Positions 1 to 10,062 are shown, counted from the stretch's first letter. The stretch: DNA of 64,000 nucleotides from DATJCV01 sp963707665 (GCA_963707665.1 CAVPQU010000011.1:372001-436000), one strand, 5' to 3'. Notes: generated from the letters alone by a model not told the origin. Program-made: numbers and translations.

Positions 1-1
1 C

Positions 2-379
2 CGCAACGCCGGCGCTGGCGACGATCTGCTGACGCTGCTGGATGCGCGCATGGGCGAGGTGTATTGGGCCCAGTATCGCTACCGGGATGGCTGGCAGCTC
101 GTCCTGGCGCCGGCCCTGTCGGCGCCACAACAGGTTGCACCGCTGGGACCGGTGGCCGCTTGCGGCAACGGGCTGAGCATGTTTGTCGACGAATTTGCGG
201 GGCGCAGATGGGTGTCGGCGCAGCCCGGGATCATGCCGCATGCGCGTGACGTTGCGCGCCTGGCGCAAGGAGCGCTGAGGCAGGGACACGGTCTGGAGCC
301 GCAGCAGGCGCAGCCGCTGTATTTACGCAATCGGGTGGCACTGACCACCATGGAACGTCAGGCGCAGGGGCGGGCATGA
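2..379 (+). CDS. tsaB: TsaB, tRNA threonylcarbamoyladenosine complex subunit (3' part only)
   Basis: The gene runs in from before the window; the last 125 codons are present. The visible part reads LLDARMGEVYWAQY near the left edge and ends PLYLRNRVALTTMER, both typical of the C-terminal half of TsaB. TsaB is the non-catalytic partner of TsaD in making N6-threonylcarbamoyladenosine at position 37 of tRNAs that read ANN codons, in the cytoplasm. Its stop overlaps the rimI start (ATGA), the common tsaB-rimI pairing. The N-terminal half cannot be judged here. Confidence 0.9.
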   Translation, partial: RNAGAGDDLLTLLDARMGEVYWAQYRYRDGWQLVLAPALSAPQQVAPLGPVAACGNGLSMFVDEFAGRRWVSAQPGIMPHARDVARLAQGALRQGHGLEPQQAQPLYLRNRVALTTMERQAQGRA

Positions 380-864
380 GCGCGCTGGCGCACCCGTCGG
401 ACCTGCCGTTCACGCAATCGCTGCAGTGCGGCCCGATGCGCACGGTCGACTTGGAGCGGGTGCTGCAAATCGAAAACGACGTGTACTCGCACCCCTGGAC
501 ACGCGGCAATTTCCTGGATGCGCTGGCCAGCGGCTACCGCTGCCGTGTCGTGCGGGATGCTCAGCAGAATCTGATCGGTTATTTCCTGTTGATGATGGCG
601 GTCGACGAGGCACATCTGCTCAATATCAGCGTGCAGCGCGATCGGCAGGGGCGCGGGGTTGGTCGCTGGTTGCTGGATCACGCAACGGCACTGGCGCGCG
701 AGCAGGGCATGAGCTCCATCCTGCTCGAAGTGCGGCCTTCCAACCCGCGCGCGGCTGCGATGTATCGACGCTATGGTTTCGTGCAGATCGGTTTGCGCAA
801 AAAATATTATCCGGCGCTCGACGGCGGCCGCGAAGATGCGATCGTCATGAGGCTGGCGCTATGA
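376..864 (+). CDS. rimI: RimI, ribosomal protein S18 alanine N-acetyltransferase
   Basis: A 162-residue GNAT-fold acetyltransferase. The acetyl-CoA binding signature QRDRQGRGVGRWLL lies near residues 90-105, followed by LLEVRPSNPRAAAMYRRYGF, typical of RimI. It acetylates the N-terminal alanine of ribosomal protein S18 and related proteins. The start overlaps the tsaB stop by four bases and its own stop overlaps the next start (ATGA at 861), so translation is probably coupled. The first 20 residues are longer than in E. coli RimI, as is common in betaproteobacteria. Confidence 0.9.
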   Translation: MSALAHPSDLPFTQSLQCGPMRTVDLERVLQIENDVYSHPWTRGNFLDALASGYRCRVVRDAQQNLIGYFLLMMAVDEAHLLNISVQRDRQGRGVGRWLLDHATALAREQGMSSILLEVRPSNPRAAAMYRRYGFVQIGLRKKYYPALDGGREDAIVMRLAL

Positions 865-1607
865 CGGCGTCAAGGCGCTCGGCGCTGCTGCAGGAAATCG
901 GTATCGGGCCGCAGTGGCAGCTGCGTCACCGTGCCGTCGCCGTCGTGGCGGAGGCGTTGGAGGCAACCGCGGCCGATGATCCAGAGGCCTTGCCAGTGGC
1001 CAGCGACGAGACGGCCGCAATCGCCGGCATGGACTGGGCGCAGTTGCAGCAGGCGGTGGCCGTTTGCCGCCGTTGCGGCTTATGTGAAGGCCGCACGCAC
1101 AGCGTGCTCGGGATTGGCGACCGGCAGGCGAAATGGCTGTTTGTTGGCGAAGGGCCGGGGCGTAATGAGGACCTGTGCGGGGAACCTTTTGTCGGGCCGG
1201 CCGGCAAGTTGCTCGACAATATGCTGGCGGCGATGGGGCTGCGACGCGGTGACAACGCCTACATCGCGAATGTCGTGAAATGTCGCCCCACGGATGGCAA
1301 CGGTCGCGACCGGCCGCCTACAGCGGCTGAAATCGCCAGCTGCATGCCGTATCTGCAACGGCAAATTGCGCTGATCCGGCCGGCCATCATCGTCGCGCTC
1401 GGCAAGACTGCAGCGTTGGCGCTGTTGCAACTGGATCCGGCAACGCCGGTAGCGAGCTTGCGCGGCAAGGTACACCGGCATGCCGGCCTGCCGCTGATCG
1501 TGACTTACCATCCAGCCTACCTGCTGCGCAATCTGGCGGACAAGAAGAAGGCGTGGGCAGATCTGTGCCTGGCGCTGGACACCTATGCCAAGCCGAGCCA
1601 ACCCTGA
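861..1607 (+). CDS. Family 4 uracil-DNA glycosylase (4Fe-4S type)
   Basis: Predicted 248 residues. Cysteines at CRRCGLC and later at VVKCRPTDG and IASCMPYL match the four cluster ligands of family 4 UDGs. GEGPGRNEDLCGEPFVGPAG forms the catalytic loop and HPAYLLRN the C-terminal substrate motif. It removes uracil from DNA at the start of base excision repair. The first 60 residues before the first CxxC are low-complexity and Ala-rich, seen in many proteobacterial members. The start is the ATG that overlaps the rimI stop. The next gene begins 23 bases before this one ends. Confidence 0.92.
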   Translation: MTASRRSALLQEIGIGPQWQLRHRAVAVVAEALEATAADDPEALPVASDETAAIAGMDWAQLQQAVAVCRRCGLCEGRTHSVLGIGDRQAKWLFVGEGPGRNEDLCGEPFVGPAGKLLDNMLAAMGLRRGDNAYIANVVKCRPTDGNGRDRPPTAAEIASCMPYLQRQIALIRPAIIVALGKTAALALLQLDPATPVASLRGKVHRHAGLPLIVTYHPAYLLRNLADKKKAWADLCLALDTYAKPSQP

Positions 1608-2556
1608 TCCCGAGCGCAGTTTCCAGGCGCACTTTCATCATCGCTGGAATCATCTTCACGATCGCCACGTGCGAGCGCTGGCCTGGCTCCTGTGTTCCCC
1701 GGATCTACTGGACTGGAGCGCGCCGCAATGGCAGGGGAAGATCGCGCATCTCGCGCCGGGGCCGCAGATCGGCGACTGGCTGACCGCGCTGGATAGGGCG
1801 CCACAAGCGCTGCATGCGTACCTCGAATTGCATCCGCGCACGCGTCTTGGCCGCTATGCGGAAAAACTGATGGCGTTCTATTTCCATCAGCGCGGCATGC
1901 TGGTGGCGCATAGCGTGCAGGTGCAGGACGACCGGCACACCACGATCGGCGAGTTCGATTTCCTGCTACGCGACGGCACCGCCCTGGTGCATTGGGAATT
2001 CGCCACCAAGTTTTATTTATTACAAACCAGTGCCGAGCACGCATCCGGCTATTTCATGGGGCCCAGCCTGGCCGACATGCTGAACACCAAGGTACGCAAG
2101 ATCCTGGAGCGGCAACTGGCACTGGGCCGGCACCCGGCGGCACAAAACCATTTGCCCCAAGCGCTGGCAGGAGCGCAGGCGCTCATCAAGGGCTGGCTGT
2201 TTTATCACGCAGGTGTCGTCCCGGAAATGCCGTCCGCCGGCTTGTCCATGGACCATTGTCGCGGCTCGTGGTGCACCCTGGAAGAAACGGATGGGCTACC
2301 CGACGAGCAATATGTTTTGTTGCCGCGCCTCGACTGGCTGGCGCCAGCCAGGGTGCCGCTTGCAGATTGCCTTGACCGCAGCGCTTTGCAGCAGGCGCTG
2401 ACGACGTATTTCCGCACCAATAGTACGCCTGTGCTGGTGGCGCAACTGAGTCCGCAAGGCGACGTGGCGCTGGAAACGGCGCGTGGATTCGTGGTGCCGA
2501 ACGACTGGCAGCAGCGTGCGCACGAGCGCATCGCAACGCTCGAACACAGTGACTGA
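1585..2556 (+). CDS. DUF1853 family protein
   Basis: A 323-residue soluble protein with no signal peptide or membrane segment. The stretch LGRYAEKLMAFYFH followed by GEFDFLLRDGTALVHWEFATKFYL (residues about 85-145) is the signature I associate with DUF1853. The acidic residue and EFATKF pattern resemble a PD-(D/E)XK nuclease core (GEFDFLL ... HWEFATK), which is an inference from pattern only. It overlaps the upstream glycosylase by 23 bases, so the two are likely co-translated. Function is not established; the neighbour hints at nucleic-acid work. Confidence 0.75.
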   Translation: MPSRANPDPERSFQAHFHHRWNHLHDRHVRALAWLLCSPDLLDWSAPQWQGKIAHLAPGPQIGDWLTALDRAPQALHAYLELHPRTRLGRYAEKLMAFYFHQRGMLVAHSVQVQDDRHTTIGEFDFLLRDGTALVHWEFATKFYLLQTSAEHASGYFMGPSLADMLNTKVRKILERQLALGRHPAAQNHLPQALAGAQALIKGWLFYHAGVVPEMPSAGLSMDHCRGSWCTLEETDGLPDEQYVLLPRLDWLAPARVPLADCLDRSALQQALTTYFRTNSTPVLVAQLSPQGDVALETARGFVVPNDWQQRAHERIATLEHSD

Positions 2557-2567
2557 TGGCAGCCTGG

Positions 2568-3833
2568 TTACTTGTGTTCGCCGATTTGCGCCAGTGAATC
2601 ATGCTGGCGTTGATTGGCGGCATGCCTGCGCATCACGAAGAACATGGTGCCGGAGACAAACAAGCCGAATAGGACGATCACGATATTCACATTCAGATTC
2701 AGCTTGATCATCACCGCGTACAGCACCAGCATGGTCAACACCGACATGTTTTCATTGAAATTCTGAACCGCAATCGAATGGCCCGCACTCATCAGGACAT
2801 GGCCCCGATGCTGCAACAAGGCATTCATCGGCACCACGAAATAACCGGACAGGATGCCGATTACGATCAGCAGTACGTATGCCACCCAGGCGGTGTGCAC
2901 CAGCGTCATTGCGGTCACCACGATACCCATCGCAATACCCAGCGGCATGACGGTCAGCGACCGTTTCAGCGGTACAAAGCGGGCCGCGGCCACGGCACCC
3001 AGCGCAACCCCGACTGCCACCACGCCCTGCAGAATCGCTGCGTGGTCCAGTTCCATTCCGAGTGAGCTCTCCGCCCACTTCAGAACAATAAATTGCAGGG
3101 TAGCGCCGGCACCCCAGAACAAGGTGGTTACCGCCAGCGAGATCTGTCCCAGCTTGTCATTCCACAGCCTGGTGTAGCAGCGCGCAAACTCGGCCACCAT
3201 GCGCACCGGGTTGCGTTGCTGGCGGGCGTAACGGGCGCCGGTATCGGGAATGCCGAGATTGAAGGCAGCGGCAATCAGATAGGCCACCGCAATGACCGAC
3301 AGCGCGGCATCGGTCGGCGTATCGACGCCGGTGTCGATCAACGGGAAATCGAAATTCAACAAGGTCGCTGCCACATGCGGGTTGACCAGGGCTCCGCCCA
3401 GGACAGTGCCGAGAATGATGGAGGCGACCGTCAGGCCTTCGATCCAGCCGTTGGCGGCAACCAGTTTTTCTGGCGGCAGCAATTCGGTCAGGATGCCGTA
3501 TTTGGCGGGAGAGTAGGCGGCGGCGCCAAAGCCGACCACGGCGTAGGCCAGCAGCGGATGGACTTCAAGAAACATCAGGCCGCAACCGAATACCTTGATC
3601 AGATTGGTGATGAACATCACCCGGCCCTTCGGCAAGGCATCGGCGAATGCACCAACGAACGCGGCCAGCAAGACATACGATAATACGAAAAACAGCTTCA
3701 GCAGCGGCGTCATCCACGCCGGCGAATCCATTTGGACCAGTAATGCAATAGCTGCGATCAGAAGCGCATTATCAGCAAGCGACGAAAAAAACTGCGCCGC
3801 CATAATGGTATAAAAACCGCGATTCATCCGCAT
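2568..3833 (-). CDS. lplT: LplT-like lysophospholipid transporter (MFS)
   Basis: A 421-residue major facilitator protein with about 12 hydrophobic segments. The N-terminus MNRGFYTIMAAQFFSSLADN and the motif AAYSPAKYGILTELLPPEKL are characteristic of LplT, which flips lysophospholipids across the inner membrane for re-acylation. In E. coli it sits beside the acyltransferase aas; here no aas is adjacent, and it stands alone, convergent with the DUF1853 gene with only 11 bases between. Two in-frame starts (3833 and 3827) are possible; neither has a strong ribosome binding site. Confidence 0.9.
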   Translation of the reverse strand: MRMNRGFYTIMAAQFFSSLADNALLIAAIALLVQMDSPAWMTPLLKLFFVLSYVLLAAFVGAFADALPKGRVMFITNLIKVFGCGLMFLEVHPLLAYAVVGFGAAAYSPAKYGILTELLPPEKLVAANGWIEGLTVASIILGTVLGGALVNPHVAATLLNFDFPLIDTGVDTPTDAALSVIAVAYLIAAAFNLGIPDTGARYARQQRNPVRMVAEFARCYTRLWNDKLGQISLAVTTLFWGAGATLQFIVLKWAESSLGMELDHAAILQGVVAVGVALGAVAAARFVPLKRSLTVMPLGIAMGIVVTAMTLVHTAWVAYVLLIVIGILSGYFVVPMNALLQHRGHVLMSAGHSIAVQNFNENMSVLTMLVLYAVMIKLNLNVNIVIVLFGLFVSGTMFFVMRRHAANQRQHDSLAQIGEHK

Positions 3834-3974
3834 TAGTGAGGTAACAAAATGGCTCCGGCCTGCTTTATACCACGAAAATATCGGTACGCCGCGACCCTGG
3901 CCGGCACTGCCCGGCCTGCTCGGTTAAAATTGAAAATTCGGCAAAAATTTATTCGTTACATTTACCCTGACCCC

Positions 3975-5051
3975 ATGCCCAGACCACTCGTTGCCAGCAT
4001 CGATATCGCCGCCTTGCAGCACAATCTTTCCGTCGCCAAACGCTGCGCACCGGGCGCCCGAATTTGGGCGGTGGTCAAGGCAAATGCCTATGGGCACGGT
4101 CTGGCGCGCGGAATGCGCGCGTTTGCCGAGGCTGACGGCCTGGCTCTGGTCGAACCGGATGGGGCGGTGCGCTTGCGCGAAATGGGTTGGCGGAAACCGC
4201 TCTTGCTGCTGGAAGGATTTTTCGATCCTTCCGATCTGCCTGTCGTGGCGCAACATCGGATTGCGGTCGCGGTCCATTGCAACCAGCAAATCGACATGCT
4301 GGAGCAATGCGGACTGGTTGGCGCCATCGACGTGCAATTGAAAATGAATAGCGGCATGAATCGACTTGGCTTCGAGCCGCACGACTTCCGCGCCGCCTAC
4401 GCCAGGCTGCGTGCCACCGCGGCAGTACGCCAGATCACCCTGATGACGCATTTCGCCAACGCCGACCACGCCGATCAACCCGCGCTGCCGCTGGCCGAGC
4501 AGGCGCGTCGCTTCATGCAGGCCAGCGAGGGCCTGGAGGCCGAACGCAGCCTGTCCAATTCGGCAGCGACCCTGATGCACCCGCAACTGGCGTGCGACTG
4601 GGTGCGGCCCGGCATCATGCTGTATGGCGGCACGCCCGGCGGCAACAGCGCCGCCGGTTTTGGCCTGCGGGCCGGAATGGCATTGCACGGCAAGATCATC
4701 GGCGTGCAGCAAATCGGAGCGGGTGCAGCGGTTGGCTATGGCAGCCGCTTCGTCGCCGCGAAAGCAATGACCGTCGGTGTCGTCGCCTGCGGCTACGCCG
4801 ATGGCTACCCACGCCATGCGCCGGATGGCACGCCGGTACTGGTGGACGGCGTGCGCACCCGGCTGGTGGGGCGGGTATCGATGGACATGCTGATGGTCGA
4901 CTTGACGCCGGTGCCGGGCGCCGGCTTCGGCAGCCAGGTCGAATTGTGGGGCGCGACCTTGCCGATCGACGAAGTGGCGGAAGCGGCCGGCACCATCGGC
5001 TATGAACTGATGTGCGCGCTGGCGCCGAGGGTGCGCGTCACGGAAGGCTGA
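3975..5051 (+). CDS. alr: Alanine racemase
   Basis: A 358-residue fold-type III PLP enzyme that interconverts L- and D-alanine for peptidoglycan. The PLP lysine lies in VVKANAYGHG (about residues 33-42) and the catalytic tyrosine in VGYGSRF. SMDMLMVDLT and RVTEG-type C-terminal motifs agree. The frame is open further upstream to 3849, but the residues there do not fit the family, and MPRPLVASIDIAALQHNL from 3975 is the conserved N-terminus. It is divergent from lplT. Confidence 0.94.
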   Translation: MPRPLVASIDIAALQHNLSVAKRCAPGARIWAVVKANAYGHGLARGMRAFAEADGLALVEPDGAVRLREMGWRKPLLLLEGFFDPSDLPVVAQHRIAVAVHCNQQIDMLEQCGLVGAIDVQLKMNSGMNRLGFEPHDFRAAYARLRATAAVRQITLMTHFANADHADQPALPLAEQARRFMQASEGLEAERSLSNSAATLMHPQLACDWVRPGIMLYGGTPGGNSAAGFGLRAGMALHGKIIGVQQIGAGAAVGYGSRFVAAKAMTVGVVACGYADGYPRHAPDGTPVLVDGVRTRLVGRVSMDMLMVDLTPVPGAGFGSQVELWGATLPIDEVAEAAGTIGYELMCALAPRVRVTEG

Positions 5052-5106
5052 TGCCGCTGGATCCGTGACGCTGCCAGTAGTGGCGACACCCTTGCTCATC
5101 CACATC

Positions 5107-5169
5107 TATATACTCCCCATACTAATGGCGGATTTCGGTCTTTAAAAGGCAATATTGTCAATATACTCC
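5107..5169 (-). repeat. 63-bp dispersed intergenic element, copy F
   Basis: Read on the minus strand it begins GGAGTATATTG and ends GGAGTATATA, with the two GAGTAT motifs 53 bp apart. Core TTTTAAAGACCG sits at element position 23. It lies in the 207-bp gap between alr and radA. This copy has A instead of G at motif position 8. Confidence 0.75.
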
Positions 5170-5258
5170 TTATTTCTGACATAGAAGATTAAAACAGACC
5201 GCCATTCCCGGGCGCCGGCGATAGCTCCGCCTGAATTGTTCAAAGCGATTTTCATTCC

Positions 5259-6633
5259 ATGGCTAAACCAAAAACCAACTACACCTGCACCGAATGCGGC
5301 GGCATCAGCAACAAATGGGCTGGCCAGTGCCCGGCCTGCGGCCAGTGGAATACGCTGGTCGAAACCATCGTCGAGGCGGCCGGCAATCGCTTTTCGGCCT
5401 CGCATCAAGGCCTGGCGCAAAGCGCGCCGGTGATGACGCTGGCCGACATCGAGGCGATCGACGTGCCGCGCTTCGGCACCGGCATCGAGGAATTCGACCG
5501 CGTGCTGGGCGGCGGCCTGGTGGCCGGCGGCGTGGTGCTGATCGGCGGCGACCCGGGCATCGGCAAGTCGACCCTGCTGCTGCAGGCGCTGGCCAATCTG
5601 TCGCGGCTGAAAAAAGTGCTGTATGTCAGCGGCGAGGAATCCGGCGCCCAGATCGCCTTGCGCGCCAAGCGGCTGGCGGTCGATGCGCGCGACCTGCAGC
5701 TGCAGGCCGAAATCCAGCTGGAAAAAATCCTCGGCACGCTGGCCGAGCACAAGCCGGAAGTCGCCGTCATCGATTCGATCCAGACCGTGTATTCCGACGC
5801 CCTCAGTTCGGCGCCCGGCTCGGTGGCGCAGGTGCGCGAATGCGCGGCGCAGCTGACGCGCGTCGCCAAGCAGTCCGGCATCACCATCATCATGGTCGGC
5901 CACGTGACGAAAGAGGGCGCGTTGGCCGGCCCGCGCGTGCTGGAGCACATCGTCGACACCGTGCTGTATTTCGAGGGCGATACGCATTCGAGCTTCCGCC
6001 TGGTGCGCGCCTTCAAGAACCGCTTCGGCGCCGTCAACGAACTCGGCGTGTTCGCGATGACCGAGAAGGGCTTGAAAGGGGTGTCGAATCCGTCGGCGCT
6101 GTTCCTGTCGCAGCACGACGCCCAGGTGGCCGGTTCCTGCGTGATGGTGACGCAGGAGGGCACGCGGCCGCTGCTTGGTCGAAATCCAGGCGCTGGTCGA
6201 CATGTCGCACCTGCCCAATGCGCGCCGGCTGACGGTCGGCCTGGAACAGAACCGGCTGGCGATGCTGCTGGCGGTGCTGCACCGGCACGCCGGCATCGCC
6301 GCCTTCGACCAGGACGTGTTCATCAATGCGGTCGGCGGCGTCAAGATCACCGAACCGGCGGCCGACCTCGCGGTGCTGCTGGCGATCCATTCGTCGATGC
6401 GCAACAAGCCCTTGCCGCGCGGCCTGGTGGTGTTCGGCGAAGTCGGCCTGGCCGGCGAAATCCGGCCGGCGCCGCGCGGCCAGGAACGCCTGCGCGAAGC
6501 GGCCAAGCTCGGCTTTTCGATCGCCATGATCCCGAAAGCGAATGCGCCCAAGCAGAAGATCGAAGGCTTGACCGTGATTGCGGTCGAGCGCATCGACGAG
6601 GCGCTGGAAAAGGCACGCGATGCGGCCTCGTGA
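5259..6633 (+). CDS. radA: RadA DNA repair ATPase (frame interrupted by one inserted base)
   Basis: RadA is a RecA-like, Lon-like branch-migration protein of recombination repair. The N-terminal zinc finger CTECGG...CPAC (residues 9-28), Walker A GGDPGIGKST and the RadA motif KNRFG are present. Around 6173-6175 there is one extra base: before it the frame reads TRPLL, after it VEIQALVDMSHLPNARR continues in the next frame. Removing one base gives 457 residues, the normal length. The gene is essential-type housekeeping in style and well conserved on both sides, so an error in the sequence is likelier than decay. Confidence 0.9.
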
Positions 6634-6683
6634 GCGACCCCGTAGCGAACGGAAAACCGGTTTGATGCAGGAAGCCGGCGATA

Positions 6684-7992
6684 CTAGATCAGGTGGGCGG
6701 CGGCGCGGCCGCTCCTGACAGCGCCTTCGATCGTGGCCGGATATTCGCCGGCAGTGTAATCTCCGGCCAGCAGCAGCCCCGCCGCCGAGGTCTGATTGGC
6801 AGGGCGAAGCAGCCCCGGCCGACAGGAAAAGCCGGCACGCTTTTCGGTAATGACCTGGCTCCAGCTTGGCCTACTCAATGCCGGCAAATGAAACGCGTCA
6901 GCCAGTTGTTGCGCTACGGCGGCGGCAAGCATGTCATGGCCCGCGGCAATTGCCTCGGTGGAACGAGCTGATCACGACAGCCAGCATGCCAGACTGCGAC
7001 GTATCAAGCTGGCCGCGATCAAACACAAACTGGCCGAAGCGGGCAGCAGCCACATTTTCCTCCAGCGCAAAAAACGGCCGCTCCAGCCGGATGCCCGGCG
7101 CATATTGCAGATAGCAGGTGGTGATCGGCTCATGGCTTAGTGCGGCGATGGCGTCGATATCGGCCACGCCTTGCAGCAGGCCGGCAGCCGCGGCCGGTGC
7201 GGTGGCAACGATGACCGCATCGAACCGGTCTACCGCATCGCCGGTTTGCAGCGACCATTGTCCGCCGTCGGCAGAAATGCCTTTCACCGCCGTGCCGAGC
7301 TTGACCACGCCGCCGCGCCGGACGATGAAGTCGAGTGCCGGTTGCGGCAACAGCGCGCTCAGATTGAGCCGTGGAATCAGCATGTCGGAGGCGGCGCGAC
7401 GGCTACCCAGACTGTCGCGCAGCACCGCCAGAAAGACCTGGGCCGAAGCGCGTTCGATCGGCGTGTTCAACGCTGCTACGCACAGCGGCTGCCACAGCAG
7501 CCGGACCAGGCGTGCGGTCTGGTCGAAGCGTTGCAGCAACTCGGCCACACTGCAATCGTCATTCAGGCGCCAATTCATCCAGCGCGCAGTCGTCGAAAAG
7601 CGCGTTAGCGCCAGTTTGTCCTGCCGCGTCAGCCCTTTGCTGCGCCACATCGCGGCCAGCAGGTGGAGCGGGGCGGGCAGGCGGGCGGCGGCGAAATCCA
7701 TGCCGTCGCCGCCGGCCGGATAGCGTATCTGCAGCGGCAAGCGCAGCAAGGCACGGCGCGGGTCGAGGCCAACGGTCCGCATCAGGCGCAAGGTGTCGCG
7801 GTAAGCGCCGAGCAGGATGTGCTGGCCGTTATCCAGCGTGTGCCCGTTGATTTCGACAGCGCGAGCGCGTCCGCCGGGGATGCGTCCGGCTTCAAACACC
7901 GTCACCTGATGATGGCGGCGTGTCAGTTCCACCGCGGCGGCGCAGCCGGCCCAGCCGGCGCCGATCACCGCGACCCGCCGGACTTGGCTCAT
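6684..7992 (-). CDS. hpnE: HpnE, hydroxysqualene dehydroxylase (one inserted base)
   Basis: A FAD-dependent amine-oxidase-fold enzyme that reduces hydroxysqualene to squalene, the last step of the HpnCDE route. N-terminal Rossmann motif VIGAGWAGCAAAVEL and IPGGRAR are clear. The frame breaks near 6962 at MLAVVISS; removing one base joins it to STEAIAAGHDMLAAAVAQQL, and the C-terminal FAD motif LLLAGDYTAGEYPATIEGAVRSG follows. The repaired length is 435 residues, normal for HpnE. It follows hpnD by 15 bases and is last in the operon. Confidence 0.88.
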
Positions 7993-8007
7993 GCAGGTCG
8001 GCGCCAG

Positions 8008-8841
8008 TTAGCCGCGCACATAGGTTTTCCAGGCCAGCCAAAACTTGCGAATCGGCGTCAAGGCGATGCGCTGTGTCAGGACATGGAAGCCGTCGCGTTC
8101 GATTTCTTGCAGCAGCGTGCGATAAATGGCCGCCATGATCAAGCCTGGCCGCTGCGCGCGCCGGTCTTCGGCCGGCAACAGCGCAAATGCTTCCTGGTAA
8201 GCGGCGTCTGCACGTTCCAACTGGAAGCGCATCAGTTTTTCGAAGTTTTCGCTGTGGCGGGCATTCAGGATATCCGCTGCAGGTACGCCAAAGCGTTGCA
8301 GTTCATCCAGCGGCAAGTAGATGCGGCCTTTGCGCGCATCTTCGCCGACGTCGCGGATGATGTTGGTGAGCTGGAATGCCAGCCCCAGCTTTTCCGCGTA
8401 CTGCAAGGTTTCCGGTCGCGTCGTGCCGAAGATGCTGGCCGACAGGATGCCGACCACGCCTGCCACGTGCCAGCAGTAGTGCTCCAGGCGCGCAAAATTG
8501 GCGTACCGGGCCTGCTCCAGATCCAGTTCCATGCCGCCGACGATCGCCTGCAAATGCGCGCCATCGAGCTGGTAGGTGGCCAAGTGCGGCTGCAACGCGC
8601 GCGTGACCGGATGCGTCGGTTTGCCGCCCAGCATGGCATTGACTTCACCGCGCCACCAGTTCAGCTTGGCGCTGGCGACGGCGGCGTCGGTGCATTCATC
8701 GACCGCATCGTCGACTTCGCGGCAGAACGCATAGAGCGCGGTGATTGCGCGGCGCTGCGCCGGTTGCAGGAACAGGAAGCTGTAGTAAAAACTGGAGCCG
8801 CTTTGCGCAGCCTTTTGTTGGCAGTATTCGTCAGGAGACAT
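8008..8841 (-). CDS. hpnD: HpnD, presqualene diphosphate synthase
   Basis: A 277-residue trans-isoprenyl diphosphate synthase of the squalene/phytoene synthase family that condenses two farnesyl diphosphates to presqualene diphosphate. Aspartate-rich motifs FCREVDDAVDE (about residues 44-54) and NIIRDVGEDARKGR (about 155-170) bind Mg2+-diphosphate. The frame is open to 8946, but MSPDEYCQQKAAQSGSSFYY from 8841 is the conserved beginning. It lies between hpnC and hpnE in one transcription unit. Confidence 0.92.
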   Translation of the reverse strand: MSPDEYCQQKAAQSGSSFYYSFLFLQPAQRRAITALYAFCREVDDAVDECTDAAVASAKLNWWRGEVNAMLGGKPTHPVTRALQPHLATYQLDGAHLQAIVGGMELDLEQARYANFARLEHYCWHVAGVVGILSASIFGTTRPETLQYAEKLGLAFQLTNIIRDVGEDARKGRIYLPLDELQRFGVPAADILNARHSENFEKLMRFQLERADAAYQEAFALLPAEDRRAQRPGLIMAAIYRTLLQEIERDGFHVLTQRIALTPIRKFWLAWKTYVRG

Positions 8842-9064
8842 GAAAATGGGGGCAGGAGAACGATTCGAGTCGGGCGGGGAAAAGCCGTTATGCTGGCCGA
8901 GTGCGGATGAGGCGACAAATCGGCTGTGACAAGCTGATGACAACAATCCCCGCCATTTTCAAGACCACAGAGTATAGGTTAAATAGGTATTAATTCGGCG
9001 GCATTTGCTAGCGGATAAAAAATACACTCCGCACTATATTGGTCTCCAGAGCCGTGCAATGCGA

Positions 9065-9880
9065 TCACCCGCGCATCTTGAGCGCCGCCCACAGCATAGG
9101 CACGCCATCACCAGGACCGAGCTGCGGGCGGTGCCGGAAGACGTCGTAATTCGCCGCCTCGATACGCGCCAGAATCCGCAGGCCGCCCTGGACCACCAGC
9201 CGCAATTCCCAGCCGATGCGGCCGGGCAAGCGGCATGCCAGCGGCGCACCGGACAGCATCAGGTTGCGTGTGCGCGTCACTTCAAAGTCCATCAATGCAC
9301 GCCAGCCGACATCGGTGCTGGCGGCGGCAATCTGGTCATCCTGAACGCCAAAGTGGGCGAGGTCTTCCTGCGGCAGATAAATCCGGCCTTTTTGCCAGTC
9401 TAGCGCGACATCCTGCCAGAAGTTAGTCAACTGCAAGGCTGTACAAATTGCATCCGCATCACGTAAATTGCGCGGATTCACGGCGCCGTACAGGTGCAGC
9501 ATCAGATGCCCAACCGGGTTGGCAGAGCGATGACAGTAGTCGAGCAGGGCAGCGAAAGTGGCATAGCGCGAGGTCATCACATCCTGCCGAAATGCCGACA
9601 GCAAATCGTGCAATGGCTGCAATGGCAGGTCGAATTCCGCTACGACTTTCGCCAGTGGCGCGAACACCGGACCACTGACCGTTTGCTTGCGTTCGATTTG
9701 CCGCAAAGCCAAAGCGTATTCGTCCAGGGCGGCCAAGCGATCGGCAGGCGCGGCGTTGCCTTCGTCCGCCAAATCATCGGCGCTGCGAGCAAACGCATAG
9801 ATGGCACGTACGGCTGGCCGCAAACCGGGTGGCAGCAGCCAGGAGGCAACCGGGAAATTTTCGTAGTGATCGATTGACAT
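9065..9880 (-). CDS. hpnC: HpnC, hydroxysqualene synthase
   Basis: A 271-residue squalene/phytoene synthase homologue that converts presqualene diphosphate to hydroxysqualene. Motifs YAFARSADDLADEG and LTNFWQDVALDWQKGRIY correspond to the two metal-binding regions. The start is MSIDHYENFPVASWLLP at 9880. The frame stays open far upstream, antisense to tig, but that extension is not protein-like for this family. The 223-bp gap to hpnD (8842-9064) holds no gene that I can see. Confidence 0.92.
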   Translation of the reverse strand: MSIDHYENFPVASWLLPPGLRPAVRAIYAFARSADDLADEGNAAPADRLAALDEYALALRQIERKQTVSGPVFAPLAKVVAEFDLPLQPLHDLLSAFRQDVMTSRYATFAALLDYCHRSANPVGHLMLHLYGAVNPRNLRDADAICTALQLTNFWQDVALDWQKGRIYLPQEDLAHFGVQDDQIAAASTDVGWRALMDFEVTRTRNLMLSGAPLACRLPGRIGWELRLVVQGGLRILARIEAANYDVFRHRPQLGPGDGVPMLWAALKMRG

Positions 9881-10062
9881 GCGCGTGGGCAATCCTGGCT
9901 GGCGATTAAATTGCTCAATGGTAAAGGAGAAAACGCGGACATGATTCTTCGCTTGAAGTAAAATCACGGGTTGAATTAAAAACGCTGCCGGCACGGGCGG
10001 CGCAGGCGGATCGGCGTTATTCGGTCGGCGCCATCGATTCGCCTGTGCCAGGCATGTATCCC

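Noticed and set aside
8969..9030. Possible eleventh repeat copy (agagtatagg and tacactcc near 9,000)
   Set aside because: The two fragments are in opposite orientation, lack the 53-bp partner motif and the core.
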